From Streptomyces rubellomurinus (GTDB taxonomy: Bacteria; Actinomycetota; Actinomycetes; Streptomycetales; Streptomycetaceae): a stretch of DNA of 64,000 nucleotides. The stretch is taken from contig NZ_JZKH01000006.1 in NCBI RefSeq assembly GCF_000961885.1, positions 1 through 64,000 on the forward strand, written 5' to 3'. Shown here in pieces: positions 47,064 to 54,895 of this stretch; position 1 is the first letter of the stretch, and each line of letters opens with the position of its first letter. A program made the translations under genes and the position numbers. The notes below the pieces were generated by a model, which searched no databases, was not told the origin of the DNA, and saw nothing but the letters and a program-made list of their open reading frames with translations.

Positions 47064-47978
47064 TCAGTCGCGGAAGGCCGAGAGGTCGAACGCCGCCAGC
47101 CGCTCCGGGTCGGCGATCACGTCGATCGCCACGATCGCGTCGTCCACGACGGTGAACGCCATGATCGACAGCGCCCGGCCGTTGGCGCCGATGACCACCG
47201 CGCCGGCCGTGCCGTTGACCAGCGCCGGGCGGGCGAACGGCGCCAGGGTGCCCCACATGGCCGCCTGGCCGGCCACCGTGGCCGCGCCGGTGAGCACCAG
47301 CGTGTGCCGGGCGCGCAGCGTGCCGCCGTCCGAGCGCAGCACCACGTCCGGGTCGAGGACGGCGACCAGCGCGTCCAGGTCGCCGCTGCGGGAGGCGGCG
47401 AAGAACGCGTCCACGGCGATCCGCTGGCGGCCCAGGTCCGGATCCGGCGCCGGCGTCTGGCCCTGCACCTTGCGCCGGGCCCGGCTGGCCAGTTGGCGGG
47501 TCGCGGCGGCCGTCTTCTCGATCAGCGGGGCGATCTCCTCGAACGGCACCGCGAACAGGTCGTGCAGCACGAAGGCCACCCGCTCGGCCGGCGACAGCGA
47601 CTCCATCACCACCATCAGCGCCAGGCCGACCGAGTCCGCGAGCAGCACCTCCTGCTCCGGGTCGACCACGCCCTCGCGCCGCAGCAGCGGATCCGGGATG
47701 CGCTCCGGGCCGGTCCCGGTCTCCAGGGGCTCCTCGCGGCGCTGGGCGCGGTCGCGCAGCAGGTTGAGGCAGACCCGGGAGACCACGGTGGTCAGCCAGC
47801 CGCCCGGGTTCGCCACCTCGGTGGTGTCGCTGCGGTCGTAGCGCAGCCAGGCGTCCTGGACGGCGTCCTCGGCCTCGCTGATCGAGCCGAGCATCCGGTA
47901 CGCGACGGCCCGCAGGTGCGGGCGGTGCTCCTCGAAGAGCGCGGTCCGCGAGGACTCCTCGGAAGATTTCTCGTCCAC
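47064..47978 (-). CDS. ECF41-type RNA polymerase sigma factor (SigJ-like)
   Basis: 304-aa extracytoplasmic-function sigma factor with a C-terminal SnoaL/NTF2-like domain. Sigma-2: LRAVAYRMLGSISEAEDAVQDAWLR (split), sigma-4: LSPAERVAFVLHDLFAVPFEEIA. The C-terminal ~110 residues (AVDAFFAASRSGD..) hold VVLRSDGG, resembling the DGGGK motif that regulates ECF41 sigmas. These lack an anti-sigma gene and instead sit next to an oxidoreductase/epimerase gene, which is exactly the case here. Confidence 0.9.
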   Translation of the reverse strand: MDEKSSEESSRTALFEEHRPHLRAVAYRMLGSISEAEDAVQDAWLRYDRSDTTEVANPGGWLTTVVSRVCLNLLRDRAQRREEPLETGTGPERIPDPLLRREGVVDPEQEVLLADSVGLALMVVMESLSPAERVAFVLHDLFAVPFEEIAPLIEKTAAATRQLASRARRKVQGQTPAPDPDLGRQRIAVDAFFAASRSGDLDALVAVLDPDVVLRSDGGTLRARHTLVLTGAATVAGQAAMWGTLAPFARPALVNGTAGAVVIGANGRALSIMAFTVVDDAIVAIDVIADPERLAAFDLSAFRD

Positions 47979-47980
47979 CG

Positions 47981-48007
47981 TGTCACATTCCTTCGTCGCC
48001 TCGGGTC
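47981..48007 (+). promoter_or_regulatory. Probable ECF41-dependent promoter
   Basis: TGTCACA (47981-47987), the ECF41 -35 consensus, then 16 bp and GGTC (48004-48007) where CGTC is usual. It faces the oxidoreductase gene starting at 48112, and begins 3 bp from the sigma gene's start. Confidence 0.65.
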
Positions 48008-48111
48008 AGAGCAGCAGAAGCCACCCAACAACGGCCGCGGCGCGGAGATCAACCTCCCGGGGACCTGGATCCCGAAGGTTCCCGCCCGGCACGAGCGATT
48101 CGGAGACGATC

Positions 48112-48912
48112 ATGGCGAACACGGCGAACACGGCGAAGACCCCGGTCCTGGTCACCGGCGGCACCGGCAACCTCGGCCGGCACGTCGTCCCGCTGCTGCG
48201 GGCCGCCGGGCTGCCCGTGCGGGTCCTCAGCCGGCAGGAGCGGGCGGGCGAGGACGGCGTGACGTACCTGCGCGGCGACCTGCTCGGCGACGCGGCGCAG
48301 GCCGCCGCGGACCTGGACGCGGCGCTCGCCGGCGTCCACACCGTGCTGCACCTGGCCGGCGGCCCCAAGGGCGACGACGTCGCCACCCGGCGGCTCGTCG
48401 ACGCCGCGCGCCGGGCCGGGGTGCGGCACCTGGTGTACATCTCGGTGATCGGCGCGGACGCCGTGCCGCTCGGCTACTTCCGGGCCAAGCACGCCGCCGA
48501 GCAGGCCGTCGCCGGCTCGGGCCTGCCGTACACCGTGCTGCGCGCCGCCCAGTTCCACGACCTGGCGCTCACCGTCGTCGAGAAGATGGCGAAGCTGCCG
48601 CTCGTCCCGGCGCCCGGCGGGGTCCGCTGGCAGCCCGTCGACGTGCGCGACGTCGCCGCCCGGCTGGTCGAGCTGGCGCTCGGCGAGCCCGCCGGGACGG
48701 TGGCCGACCTGGCCGGCCCGGAGGTGTACGAGATGGGCGAGCTGGCGAAGGGCTACCTCGCCGCGCACGGCCGCACCCGGCGGCAGCTGCACTTCCGGCT
48801 GCCGGGCAAGGTCGGCCGCGCGTACCGGGCGGGCACCAACCTCGCCCCGGCCGACGCCGAGCACGGGCGGCGCACCTGGGAGGAGTTCCTGGCGGAGCGG
48901 CTGGCGGCGTGA
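48112..48912 (+). CDS. NAD(P)-binding oxidoreductase/epimerase (NmrA-type atypical SDR)
   Basis: 266-aa Rossmann protein with VLVTGGTGNLGRHVVPLLRAAG at the N-terminus (split) and the VRVLSRQ strand that selects NADP(H). YISVIGADAVPLGYFRAKHAAEQAV follows, with no classical YxxxK but a related Y-x-K. ATG has GGAG 7 nt upstream. Divergent from the ECF41 sigma gene behind a TGTCACA promoter; ECF41 loci typically have such a partner. Substrate unknown. Confidence 0.9.
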   Translation: MANTANTAKTPVLVTGGTGNLGRHVVPLLRAAGLPVRVLSRQERAGEDGVTYLRGDLLGDAAQAAADLDAALAGVHTVLHLAGGPKGDDVATRRLVDAARRAGVRHLVYISVIGADAVPLGYFRAKHAAEQAVAGSGLPYTVLRAAQFHDLALTVVEKMAKLPLVPAPGGVRWQPVDVRDVAARLVELALGEPAGTVADLAGPEVYEMGELAKGYLAAHGRTRRQLHFRLPGKVGRAYRAGTNLAPADAEHGRRTWEEFLAERLAA

Positions 48913-48934
48913 GGGGCGTGGCCGGGCGGACGCG

Positions 48935-48970
48935 CTGTCGGGTGACGGGCTGCTGTCGGGTGACGGGCTG
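48935..48970. repeat. 18-bp perfect tandem duplication
   Basis: CTGTCGGGTGACGGGCTG at 48935-48952 and again at 48953-48970, followed by TCGG of a third start. Lies between the oxidoreductase and SUKH genes. Confidence 0.75.
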
Positions 48971-49029
48971 TCGGTGGCGGTGGCGACAATGGCCACCGTC
49001 CCGATCACCGCCCGCGCCGGAGGCCCCCG

Positions 49030-50412
49030 TTGTCCACGCTGAACGACTTCACCACCTGGGAGCCGCTGCTCCGGCTCCTGCGGGCGTCCCACGCGGAGCG
49101 CCTCGCCGCGCCGGGCGGGCGGGTGTCGGGGCGGATCGGGCAGCACGGCTGGAGCGTGCCGCTGCGGCGCCCGGCGGGGGCGGAGCCGGACGACCGGGCG
49201 GAGCGGGACGCGGTCGACCGGGTCCGGGCGGCCCTCGTCGAGGCCGCGATGGTCGAGGCCGCGTTCACCGTCGAGATCCCGCCGAGCGGGAGGACGGTGC
49301 TGCGCCTGCTCGACCACGGCCCCGCCGTCGATCCCGGCCTCGGCAACGCCCACCCCGGCGCGCTGACCCTGGTCGAGGACGCCGTGCCGGCGCCGTGGCG
49401 CCGCCTGCCCGACCCGGCGCCCGGGGCGCGGCTCGCCCCGTCCGTGGACCTGGAGCTGCTGGAGCGGACGCTGCGCGAGCGGCTGCCGGACGAGACCGGC
49501 GCCACCGAGGAGGAGATCGCCGCCGCCGAGGCCCGGTTGGGGGTGGCGCTGCCGGAGGAGCTGAAGGTGCTCTACCGGGTGACGAGGGCGGACTGGTACG
49601 ACGACCTGGAGAGCGGGGAGGACTTCGCGCTGCTCGCCGAGGCCTCGGAACGGGTCGGCGGTGTCCTCGGTTTCGAGCTGAGCTCCCTGAACTGGATCTT
49701 CACCGAGAACCGTTCACGCTCGCGGTTCCGCTGGGAGCACGCGGCGACACAGGTGTGCGTCACCGCGCCCGACGCCGCCGTGCAGGACCTGGTCTGGTCG
49801 CCCGGCTGGATCGTCATCGGCGACACCGGCGGCGGGGACCTGGTCGCCGTCGACCTGACCCCCGGCCCGCGCGGCCACCTCGGGCAGCTCATCGTGCTCG
49901 GCCACGAGGACAGCGTCGGCGGTGATCTGTTCGCCGAGTCCCTGACCGAGGCGGTGCTGGGCCCGGGGCGGGACTGGTACTCCGGCCGGAACGTGGACAA
50001 GTCGCCCGTGCTGGCCAGGATCTACGGCCGGCAGTCGATGAGCGTCGAGGCCGTCGCCCACCCCGACCTGGAGGTGCTGACCCTCGGCGGCAGCCCCGAA
50101 CCGTTCAGCCTCGCCCCGCTCGTCGGCCTGCCCGGGCTGCGGACGTTGTCCGCCGGCCACGGCATGCTCGCCGACCCCCGGGAGATCGGCGGGCTGACCG
50201 GGCTGGAGTTCCTGGAGCTGACTCCGCGGGACTGGCGCGTCCTGCTCGACGCCGGGGCCGTCCCGCGCAGCCTGTCGGCCGCCGCCGTCGTCGCGTACGG
50301 CGAGCCGGACCCCTGCGCGGTCATCCGACTGGCCAACGAGATCCTCGCCCTGTGGGACCGACCGCAGATCACCGAGACGGTCGTCGAGGGCGAGCTCGGA
50401 CCGGTGTCGTAG
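49030..50412 (+). CDS. SMI1/KNR4 (SUKH) domain protein
   Basis: 460-aa protein. The centre contains a SUKH domain: GATEEEIAAAEARLGVALPEEL leads (split) into LKVLYRVTRADWYDD, with DLVWSPGWIVIGDTGGGDLVAVDL as its conserved core. The last 130 residues resemble leucine-rich segments (LEVLTLGG.., LRTLSAGHG, LEFLELT). SUKH proteins are often immunity proteins against polymorphic toxins. TTG start with GGAGG upstream. Its nearness to the WXG/peptidase operon suggests an immunity role, but this is inference. Confidence 0.85.
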   Translation: MSTLNDFTTWEPLLRLLRASHAERLAAPGGRVSGRIGQHGWSVPLRRPAGAEPDDRAERDAVDRVRAALVEAAMVEAAFTVEIPPSGRTVLRLLDHGPAVDPGLGNAHPGALTLVEDAVPAPWRRLPDPAPGARLAPSVDLELLERTLRERLPDETGATEEEIAAAEARLGVALPEELKVLYRVTRADWYDDLESGEDFALLAEASERVGGVLGFELSSLNWIFTENRSRSRFRWEHAATQVCVTAPDAAVQDLVWSPGWIVIGDTGGGDLVAVDLTPGPRGHLGQLIVLGHEDSVGGDLFAESLTEAVLGPGRDWYSGRNVDKSPVLARIYGRQSMSVEAVAHPDLEVLTLGGSPEPFSLAPLVGLPGLRTLSAGHGMLADPREIGGLTGLEFLELTPRDWRVLLDAGAVPRSLSAAAVVAYGEPDPCAVIRLANEILALWDRPQITETVVEGELGPVS

Positions 50413-50433
50413 CGGCACCCTAGGGTGTCGGCC

Positions 50434-50958
50434 ATGTCGCTCATCGATCGCATCCGCGCCAACGACGCCGCCCTCGACTTCCTGCTCTGGCCCGGGGACC
50501 TGAACCTCGACCACTACCCGCACGGCGAGGCCGTCGTGCTCGCCTCCGGCGAGGTGCTGGAGGAGTTCGCCAAGGACGGTGCGGGCGGCACCTTCTTCTT
50601 CTGCGGGGACGGCGGCGAGGAGCGGCCCGTCCTGTACGCCGACTCCGAGGGCGGCTCGGCGCTGCTGGCGGTCGGCCTGCCGGAGCTGGTCCGGCTGCTG
50701 CTGGCCGTGCCGTGGTGGCGGGACTGCACCCGGCTGACGGAGGCCGAGGCCGCGGAGGCGGCGGAGGACTACCTGGAGGACGAGCCCGACCTGTACGCCG
50801 ACCGGGACGCGGCCGCCGCCGCGCTCGGGCTCGAAGTCCCGTCCGTGGCCGAGGCGTTGGCCCGGCTGGGGGAGGTCGCGATCGGCCTGGGCGGGCGGTA
50901 CGTGCTGCTCAACGCGGAGGAGGGCAACGCGTACGAACCGCTGTTCAGCCCCCGGTAG
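50434..50958 (+). CDS. Hypothetical SUKH-like protein
   Basis: 174-aa acidic cytoplasmic protein. It has FLLWPGDLNLDHYPHGEAV, GTFFFCGDGGEERPVLYADSEGG and LPELVRLLLAVPWWRDC; the pattern of a nutrient-status or gas-like beta strand followed by GG..A.G.. is reminiscent of SUKH-family immunity proteins. No known catalytic residues. TAGGGT (50421-50426) is 7 nt before the ATG, so leaderless. Follows the SUKH gene by 21 bp. Confidence 0.75.
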   Translation: MSLIDRIRANDAALDFLLWPGDLNLDHYPHGEAVVLASGEVLEEFAKDGAGGTFFFCGDGGEERPVLYADSEGGSALLAVGLPELVRLLLAVPWWRDCTRLTEAEAAEAAEDYLEDEPDLYADRDAAAAALGLEVPSVAEALARLGEVAIGLGGRYVLLNAEEGNAYEPLFSPR

Positions 50959-50994
50959 CGGCTCCGGGCGGGGCGGGTCACTACGCTCGGCGGG

Positions 50995-51252
50995 ATGTGG
51001 ATATTCATCGCCGTCGCGGCGGGTGCGCTGATGCTGATCAACCTCGTCCAGGTGGGCACCGGGCGCCAGTTGGTGCGGCCGTCCGAGAGCCGGCGGACGC
51101 CGGTGGAGGTGCGGCAGCAGTCGGCCGCGGCGGCGGTGGAGATGCTGGGCGGGGTGCTGATCGGGCTGGAGATGTTCTGGGGGATCGCCGTCGTGCTGCT
51201 CGGGTTCGTGGCGCTGGTGCTGCTGCGCAAGCGCGCGGCGTACCACTACTGA
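50995..51252 (+). CDS. Small membrane protein
   Basis: 85-aa protein with two membrane helices (IFIAVAAGALMLINLVQV at the start, VLIGLEMFWGIAVVLLGFVALVLL at the end, split) around a polar loop, and a basic tail RKRAAYHY. Unknown function. TACGCT (50982-50987) is 7 nt before the ATG, so it is leaderless. Convergent with the effector operon. Confidence 0.75.
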   Translation: MWIFIAVAAGALMLINLVQVGTGRQLVRPSESRRTPVEVRQQSAAAAVEMLGGVLIGLEMFWGIAVVLLGFVALVLLRKRAAYHY

Positions 51253-51264
51253 CGCCGCTCGCGG

Positions 51265-51663
51265 TCAGGGCGCGCCCCGGACGGTCCGACGCAGGCCCAG
51301 GACCTCGGCGACCGCCTTCAGCCAGCTCGCCAGCAGCCGGTCGCCGTCGACGGTGGTGACGGTGGTGGCCGCCGAGGTCAGCCAGGCGTGGGCGAGCCGG
51401 GCCGCGTCCGGCCCGGGCAGGGGCTCGGGGAGTTCGGCCGCGTAGCGGGTACCGCCACTGCGCACCACCTCGGCGAGGAAGGACAGCGAGCGGGGCAGCA
51501 CCCCGAGCGCGTCGGCCTCCAGCGCGGCGGCGACCGCGCCGTCGCCGAACAGGGCCGCCCGGTGGTGGCCGCCGAAGGCCAGGCCGTAGCGGAGCAGGAC
51601 GGGGACGTCGAGTCGGCGGAGCTCGTCGTCCGTCTTGGGGCGGAAACGGTCGGGGGTGCTCAT
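51265..51663 (-). CDS. Unknown 132-aa protein, last gene of the peptidase/inhibitor operon
   Basis: 132 aa, cytoplasmic, mostly helical. Starts MSTPDRFRPKTDDELRRLD; FGGHHRAALFGDG is the most distinctive segment. Not recognised. Its ATG overlaps the stop of the chagasin-like gene (ATGA, 51660-51663), so it is translationally coupled to it, and is a candidate accessory or second immunity factor. Confidence 0.78.
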   Translation of the reverse strand: MSTPDRFRPKTDDELRRLDVPVLLRYGLAFGGHHRAALFGDGAVAAALEADALGVLPRSLSFLAEVVRSGGTRYAAELPEPLPGPDAARLAHAWLTSAATTVTTVDGDRLLASWLKAVAEVLGLRRTVRGAP

Positions 51664-52085
51664 CGGACCGTCACGGTGTAGGTGTTGTACACGTCCTTGC
51701 CGATCTCCGGGTCGTCGCAGATGCGGAAGCAGTTGTGGAGGGTGATGGTCGTGGTGCCCCGGCCCTTGGCCTCGAAGATGTAGTAGGCGGTGCCGCCACC
51801 GCCGATGTACTTCTCGTAGCCCGGCGGGTAGTCGGTGACCTGGTCGACCGCGGCCACCACGGCGGTGTCCGCTCTCGGGTCCACGATGCTCCAGTCGTCG
51901 CCGATCGAGGCGTTGTCCTCGACGGCGATCGAGAAGCGATCGCCGGGCGTGAGGGTCACCGAGCGTTCGTCCGGACCGAGGATCCGGCCGCGGTCCGGCT
52001 GGTTCGAGGCGGAGGCCGCCAGGCAGGCCGCGAGGACCGCGATCAGGGCCACCGCCCGCAGCGGTGTTCTCGTCAGAGGGGTCAC
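51660..52085 (-). CDS. Chagasin-like (I42 family) cysteine-peptidase inhibitor lipoprotein
   Basis: 141-aa exported lipoprotein, lipobox VLAAC21. The mature part looks like a chagasin-type immunoglobulin fold inhibitor. NASIGDDW (58-65) matches the NPTTGYxW binding loop, GGGGTAYYIFEAKGRG (95-110) the GxGG loop, and TITLH the next strand. The usual RPWE loop is replaced by CFRIC (C119, C123), perhaps a disulfide. Such inhibitors block papain-like peptidases. It starts 7 bp after the stop of the papain/calpain-like peptidase gene, so that enzyme is its likely target. Confidence 0.8.
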   Translation of the reverse strand: MTPLTRTPLRAVALIAVLAACLAASASNQPDRGRILGPDERSVTLTPGDRFSIAVEDNASIGDDWSIVDPRADTAVVAAVDQVTDYPPGYEKYIGGGGTAYYIFEAKGRGTTTITLHNCFRICDDPEIGKDVYNTYTVTVR

Positions 52086-52092
52086 CGGTGGC

Positions 52093-53655
52093 TCACTTCG
52101 GCAGGTGGACGGCGTCGACGACGGGCGTCCGGTTGTCCGCCACGTGGTCCATGTGGCCGTTGGCGAAGTCGGCCTCGCTGATCCAGGTGGTGTAGCCCCA
52201 GGGGTTGTAGACCTGCAGCATGTCGCCTTCCTGGCCGACGATCAGCACCTCGTGGCCCTTGCGTTCGTCGCCGACGTGGCCTTCGATCGACACCGGCACC
52301 GGCTTGCCGTCGGCGACCGCCTTCTCGATCTCCGGCAGGATCGCGCGCCGGGCGTTCTCGTCCGACAGGCTCTTGTACTCGTAGGTGGCCCCGGTGTGGG
52401 GGCTGACCTCCTTGGCCAGCACGTCCCCGGTGCCGTCCTCGTCCATCCCCTTGGCGTTTCCGTGACCCTCCTCGTGGACGCGGTTCTGCTCGTCCAACAG
52501 GCGCCGTTGGAAGGCGGCCGGGTCGTTGTCCTGGCCGGTCGGGCCACCGGTCAGGTCCAGTGCGTAGAGCGGGTCGGCCATCGCCCGGGCCGTGACGGTG
52601 GTGGAGGCGACGCAGGTCGGCCCGGTCTGCTGCCACATGGTGGTGCCGAACTTCACGCCGTACCTGATCTTGTTGGTGCCGTCGTTCTCCTGCCCGCCGC
52701 TGTCCCGGTTGTCGCTCTTTGTGTACACGGGCGTCAGGTGCGTCCGCAGCCACTCCGGGTCCTTGCCGTGGATCTTGCCGTCGAAGGCGCGGATCTCGTC
52801 CAGGCTGTGGCCGGCCGCCAGGGCCTTCATCAGGTAGGCGCGCTCCTGCGGGGTCGAGGAGTCGGCGAGCATCCGGTCGAAGGCGGCGAGGTCGGTGGGG
52901 TTCATCCTGTCCAGGTACTCGCCGGACCGCTTGAGGTCGTTGGCGGTGAGCAGGTCGTTCAGTTCGGTGGGGCCGTCCGGGCCGGAGGTCTCGGCGAGGA
53001 CCACCTTGTCCGCGGAACTGACGCCCTTGGCGCGCAGTTTGCCCGCCCGGGCCTCGTCCGCCAGCCTGTTGAGGTCGCGGGCGGCCGCGCGGGCCGCGTC
53101 GTCGGCCTTCGCGGCGGCGGTCAGCATCCCCTCGACGTGCGGGATGGCGGCCTGCTGCGCCTTCTTGCGCTTGGCCTCGTCGTCATCGTCCTCGAACCAC
53201 TCGTCGAACCACCCTTCCTTGCCGCCGAGTTGGCTGAGCACCTGCTGGGCGCCGGAGCGCGCCGGGCCGTCCGCCGCCTGGGCGGCGCGCAGGGCGTCGG
53301 CGAGGTTGTGCAGGGTCAGCCAGGCCTTGATGAAGGCGGTGCTCTGCCGGTCGATGGCGCGGCCGGTGGCACCGATCACCTCGGCGGCCTTCGCGCCGGT
53401 GGTTCCGGTCCAGACGTCCGGCAGGCCGGTCTCGGCGATCGTCGTGACGTCCCGGTGGAGGTGCTCCGACTCGGTGGCCATGGTCTTGTAGCGGTTGCCG
53501 GTGGCCTCGATGGCGGCCGGGTCGCCGACCGGCGCGTGGACGGCGAGGGCGTCCTTGATCGCGTCGATGACGTCGTTCTTGGAGTCCGCTTCGCGGAGGT
53601 CCTTCAGTGCGTCCTGCAGGGCCTTGCGGCGCTGGGACGTGGACGGCTTCGTCAT
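52093..53655 (-). CDS. WxG-domain protein with papain/calpain-like cysteine peptidase domain (putative T7SS effector)
   Basis: 520 aa, no signal peptide. The N-terminal ~200 residues are helical with W82-T-G84, as in WXG/LXG type VII substrates. A middle segment has AAGHSLDEIRAFDGKIHG, seen in Streptomyces proteins of this kind. The C-terminal domain (about 335-520) has WQQTGPTCVAS with Q342 and C348 (six apart, as papain Q19/C25), GHEVLIVG with H468, and VYNPWG with N484, the calpain-type Asn motif. It is thus predicted to be an active clan CA cysteine peptidase. Preceded by a WXG-like gene and followed by a chagasin-like gene. Confidence 0.82.
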   Translation of the reverse strand: MTKPSTSQRRKALQDALKDLREADSKNDVIDAIKDALAVHAPVGDPAAIEATGNRYKTMATESEHLHRDVTTIAETGLPDVWTGTTGAKAAEVIGATGRAIDRQSTAFIKAWLTLHNLADALRAAQAADGPARSGAQQVLSQLGGKEGWFDEWFEDDDDEAKRKKAQQAAIPHVEGMLTAAAKADDAARAAARDLNRLADEARAGKLRAKGVSSADKVVLAETSGPDGPTELNDLLTANDLKRSGEYLDRMNPTDLAAFDRMLADSSTPQERAYLMKALAAGHSLDEIRAFDGKIHGKDPEWLRTHLTPVYTKSDNRDSGGQENDGTNKIRYGVKFGTTMWQQTGPTCVASTTVTARAMADPLYALDLTGGPTGQDNDPAAFQRRLLDEQNRVHEEGHGNAKGMDEDGTGDVLAKEVSPHTGATYEYKSLSDENARRAILPEIEKAVADGKPVPVSIEGHVGDERKGHEVLIVGQEGDMLQVYNPWGYTTWISEADFANGHMDHVADNRTPVVDAVHLPK

Positions 53656-53733
53656 GGTGGTTCGTCAGCCCCCCTGGTCGGTTCCGGCTCTCGGCGCTCG
53701 GCTCTCAGTGCTTGCTGCTCTGCTGCTCGGCGC

Positions 53734-54069
53734 TCAGCCGAAGGGGCGGGGGTCGCCGCCCGTGGCCGCCTGGTGGAGGCCGGTCGTCGCGGTGTTCTCG
53801 GCCTTCCGGTAGTGGCCGGCGGAGCCGCGCACCTTGTCGGCGAGTTCCTTCAGGGCGCTCGCGAGCACGTCGGTCTCGTCGTGCCAGGCGGTGCTGAAGT
53901 TCCGGTACGCCGGGTCGGCGTCCTCGCCGCCGAACACGTTGTCGCCGTAGCAGACGGGGTCGACGGTGGACCGGTGGAGCTTGCCCTGGTCGCCGGCCGC
54001 CTTGTCGAGTGCCTTGGCCTGCTTCTCGACCCCGCCGGCCTCGATCGTGTAGCCCGAGCCCTCCGCCAT
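53734..54069 (-). CDS. WXG100/EspC-like type VII secretion partner protein
   Basis: 111-aa helical protein without signal peptide. The C-terminal half has FSTAWHDETDVLASALKELADK, split by W62, and ends in Y87-R-K-A-E91, a YxxxE form of the YxxxD/E type VII secretion signal. The end of the helix (HYRKAENTA) is typical of ESX secretion-associated proteins. First gene of the four-gene operon; 78 bp separate it from the effector. It probably pairs with the effector's N-terminus for export. Confidence 0.85.
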   Translation of the reverse strand: MAEGSGYTIEAGGVEKQAKALDKAAGDQGKLHRSTVDPVCYGDNVFGGEDADPAYRNFSTAWHDETDVLASALKELADKVRGSAGHYRKAENTATTGLHQAATGGDPRPFG

Positions 54070-54376
54070 GGCGTTCCCCCACCCCCGGGTGTGTCCGCTG
54101 CTGGGCCGTCCTGTCCGACGGCCCCGTGCACTCTACGGACCGGTTCGCGGGCGGAGCGTCGGAACGATCCTGCTGTTACCGATTCATGACGCACCGTTGG
54201 CTCCGAGGCCGGGACGGGGTGGAGCGGGGTGGCGGCCCTCAGCGCCGCCACCCCGTTGGCTTCTCGGCACCCGGGCGGTGGGGTGTTGAGCCAAACCCCA
54301 CCTTGGAGTGAAGTCGGGTGGGGAACTCCCGTGTTTTTTCCGGAGGTTCGGTGAGGGCCGGGCGCTGCCGGACCGC
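54070..54376. other. Intergenic region upstream of the effector operon
   Basis: 307 bp without a gene. It carries the hairpin at 54226-54254 and, nearer the WXG gene, the operon's promoter (54080-54200), for which I see no clear boxes. A short GGGAACTCCC palindrome and a T6 run occur at 54322-54339. Confidence 0.4.
54226..54254. terminator. Hairpin upstream of effector operon
   Basis: Perfect 11-bp stem GGGGTGGCGGC/GCCGCCACCCC (54226-54236 with 54244-54254), 7-nt loop. It lies about 120 bp past the stop of the gene at 54377-54895, and insulates the WXG operon. Confidence 0.6.
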
Positions 54377-54895
54377 TCAGAAGGCGTCCGGGGCCTGGAG
54401 GACGAGGTCGGTGACGGTCGTCCAGTGTTCGTCCGGCGCGGTGACGATCAGGTAGCCGGGCTGGCCGGGGACGTGGGGGAGCAGCGCGCTGCGACAGCCG
54501 TGGGCGTGGTGGATCTCGACGGGCACCGGGACCCCGTCGAGGTGCACCTCGCCCCGGCTGGTGGTGGTGGCGAGCGGGGCGATCGCGGCGCGGTAGGGGA
54601 GGCGGTCGGAGGTGGTCAGGTAGGTGGCGAGCTGGGTCCGCGGGGTGGTGTGGGACTTGACCCGGAAGTGCTCCGGGACGGGCCGGGAGGTCTGGACGAT
54701 CGCCGTGAGCTCGCGGTCCAGGTGGTAGCTGAGGTCGAGGTGGCACAGGTAGCCGTCGCTGCTCATCCGCCCGAGGAGGAGGAACCAGTCGGGCGGGAGG
54801 GTGCGCGGGACGGCGATCCGCCCGCCCCACTCGTCGGCGGTCTCCCGGTGGGTGGGGACGTGGAAGTCGCGCGGGCGGCTGGTGCTGCGGATCAA
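54377..54895 (-). CDS. Hypothetical protein
   Basis: 172-aa soluble protein, unknown function. TTG start at 54895 has GAGGGG 6 nt upstream; the frame above it is non-coding. Landmarks: DEWGGRIAVPRTLPPDWFLLLGRM, HLDLSYHLDRELTAIVQ and YLIVTAPDEHWTTVTDLVL. Mixed alpha/beta, no signal peptide or metal motif. Same strand as the effector operon, but separated from it by a hairpin. Confidence 0.7.
   Translation of the reverse strand: MIRSTSRPRDFHVPTHRETADEWGGRIAVPRTLPPDWFLLLGRMSSDGYLCHLDLSYHLDRELTAIVQTSRPVPEHFRVKSHTTPRTQLATYLTTSDRLPYRAAIAPLATTTSRGEVHLDGVPVPVEIHHAHGCRSALLPHVPGQPGYLIVTAPDEHWTTVTDLVLQAPDAF

Noticed and set aside
52093..53655. C39 bacteriocin-processing peptidase
   Set aside because: No transporter fused or adjacent; the Gln-Cys spacing and NPWG motif fit a papain/calpain-like enzyme better.
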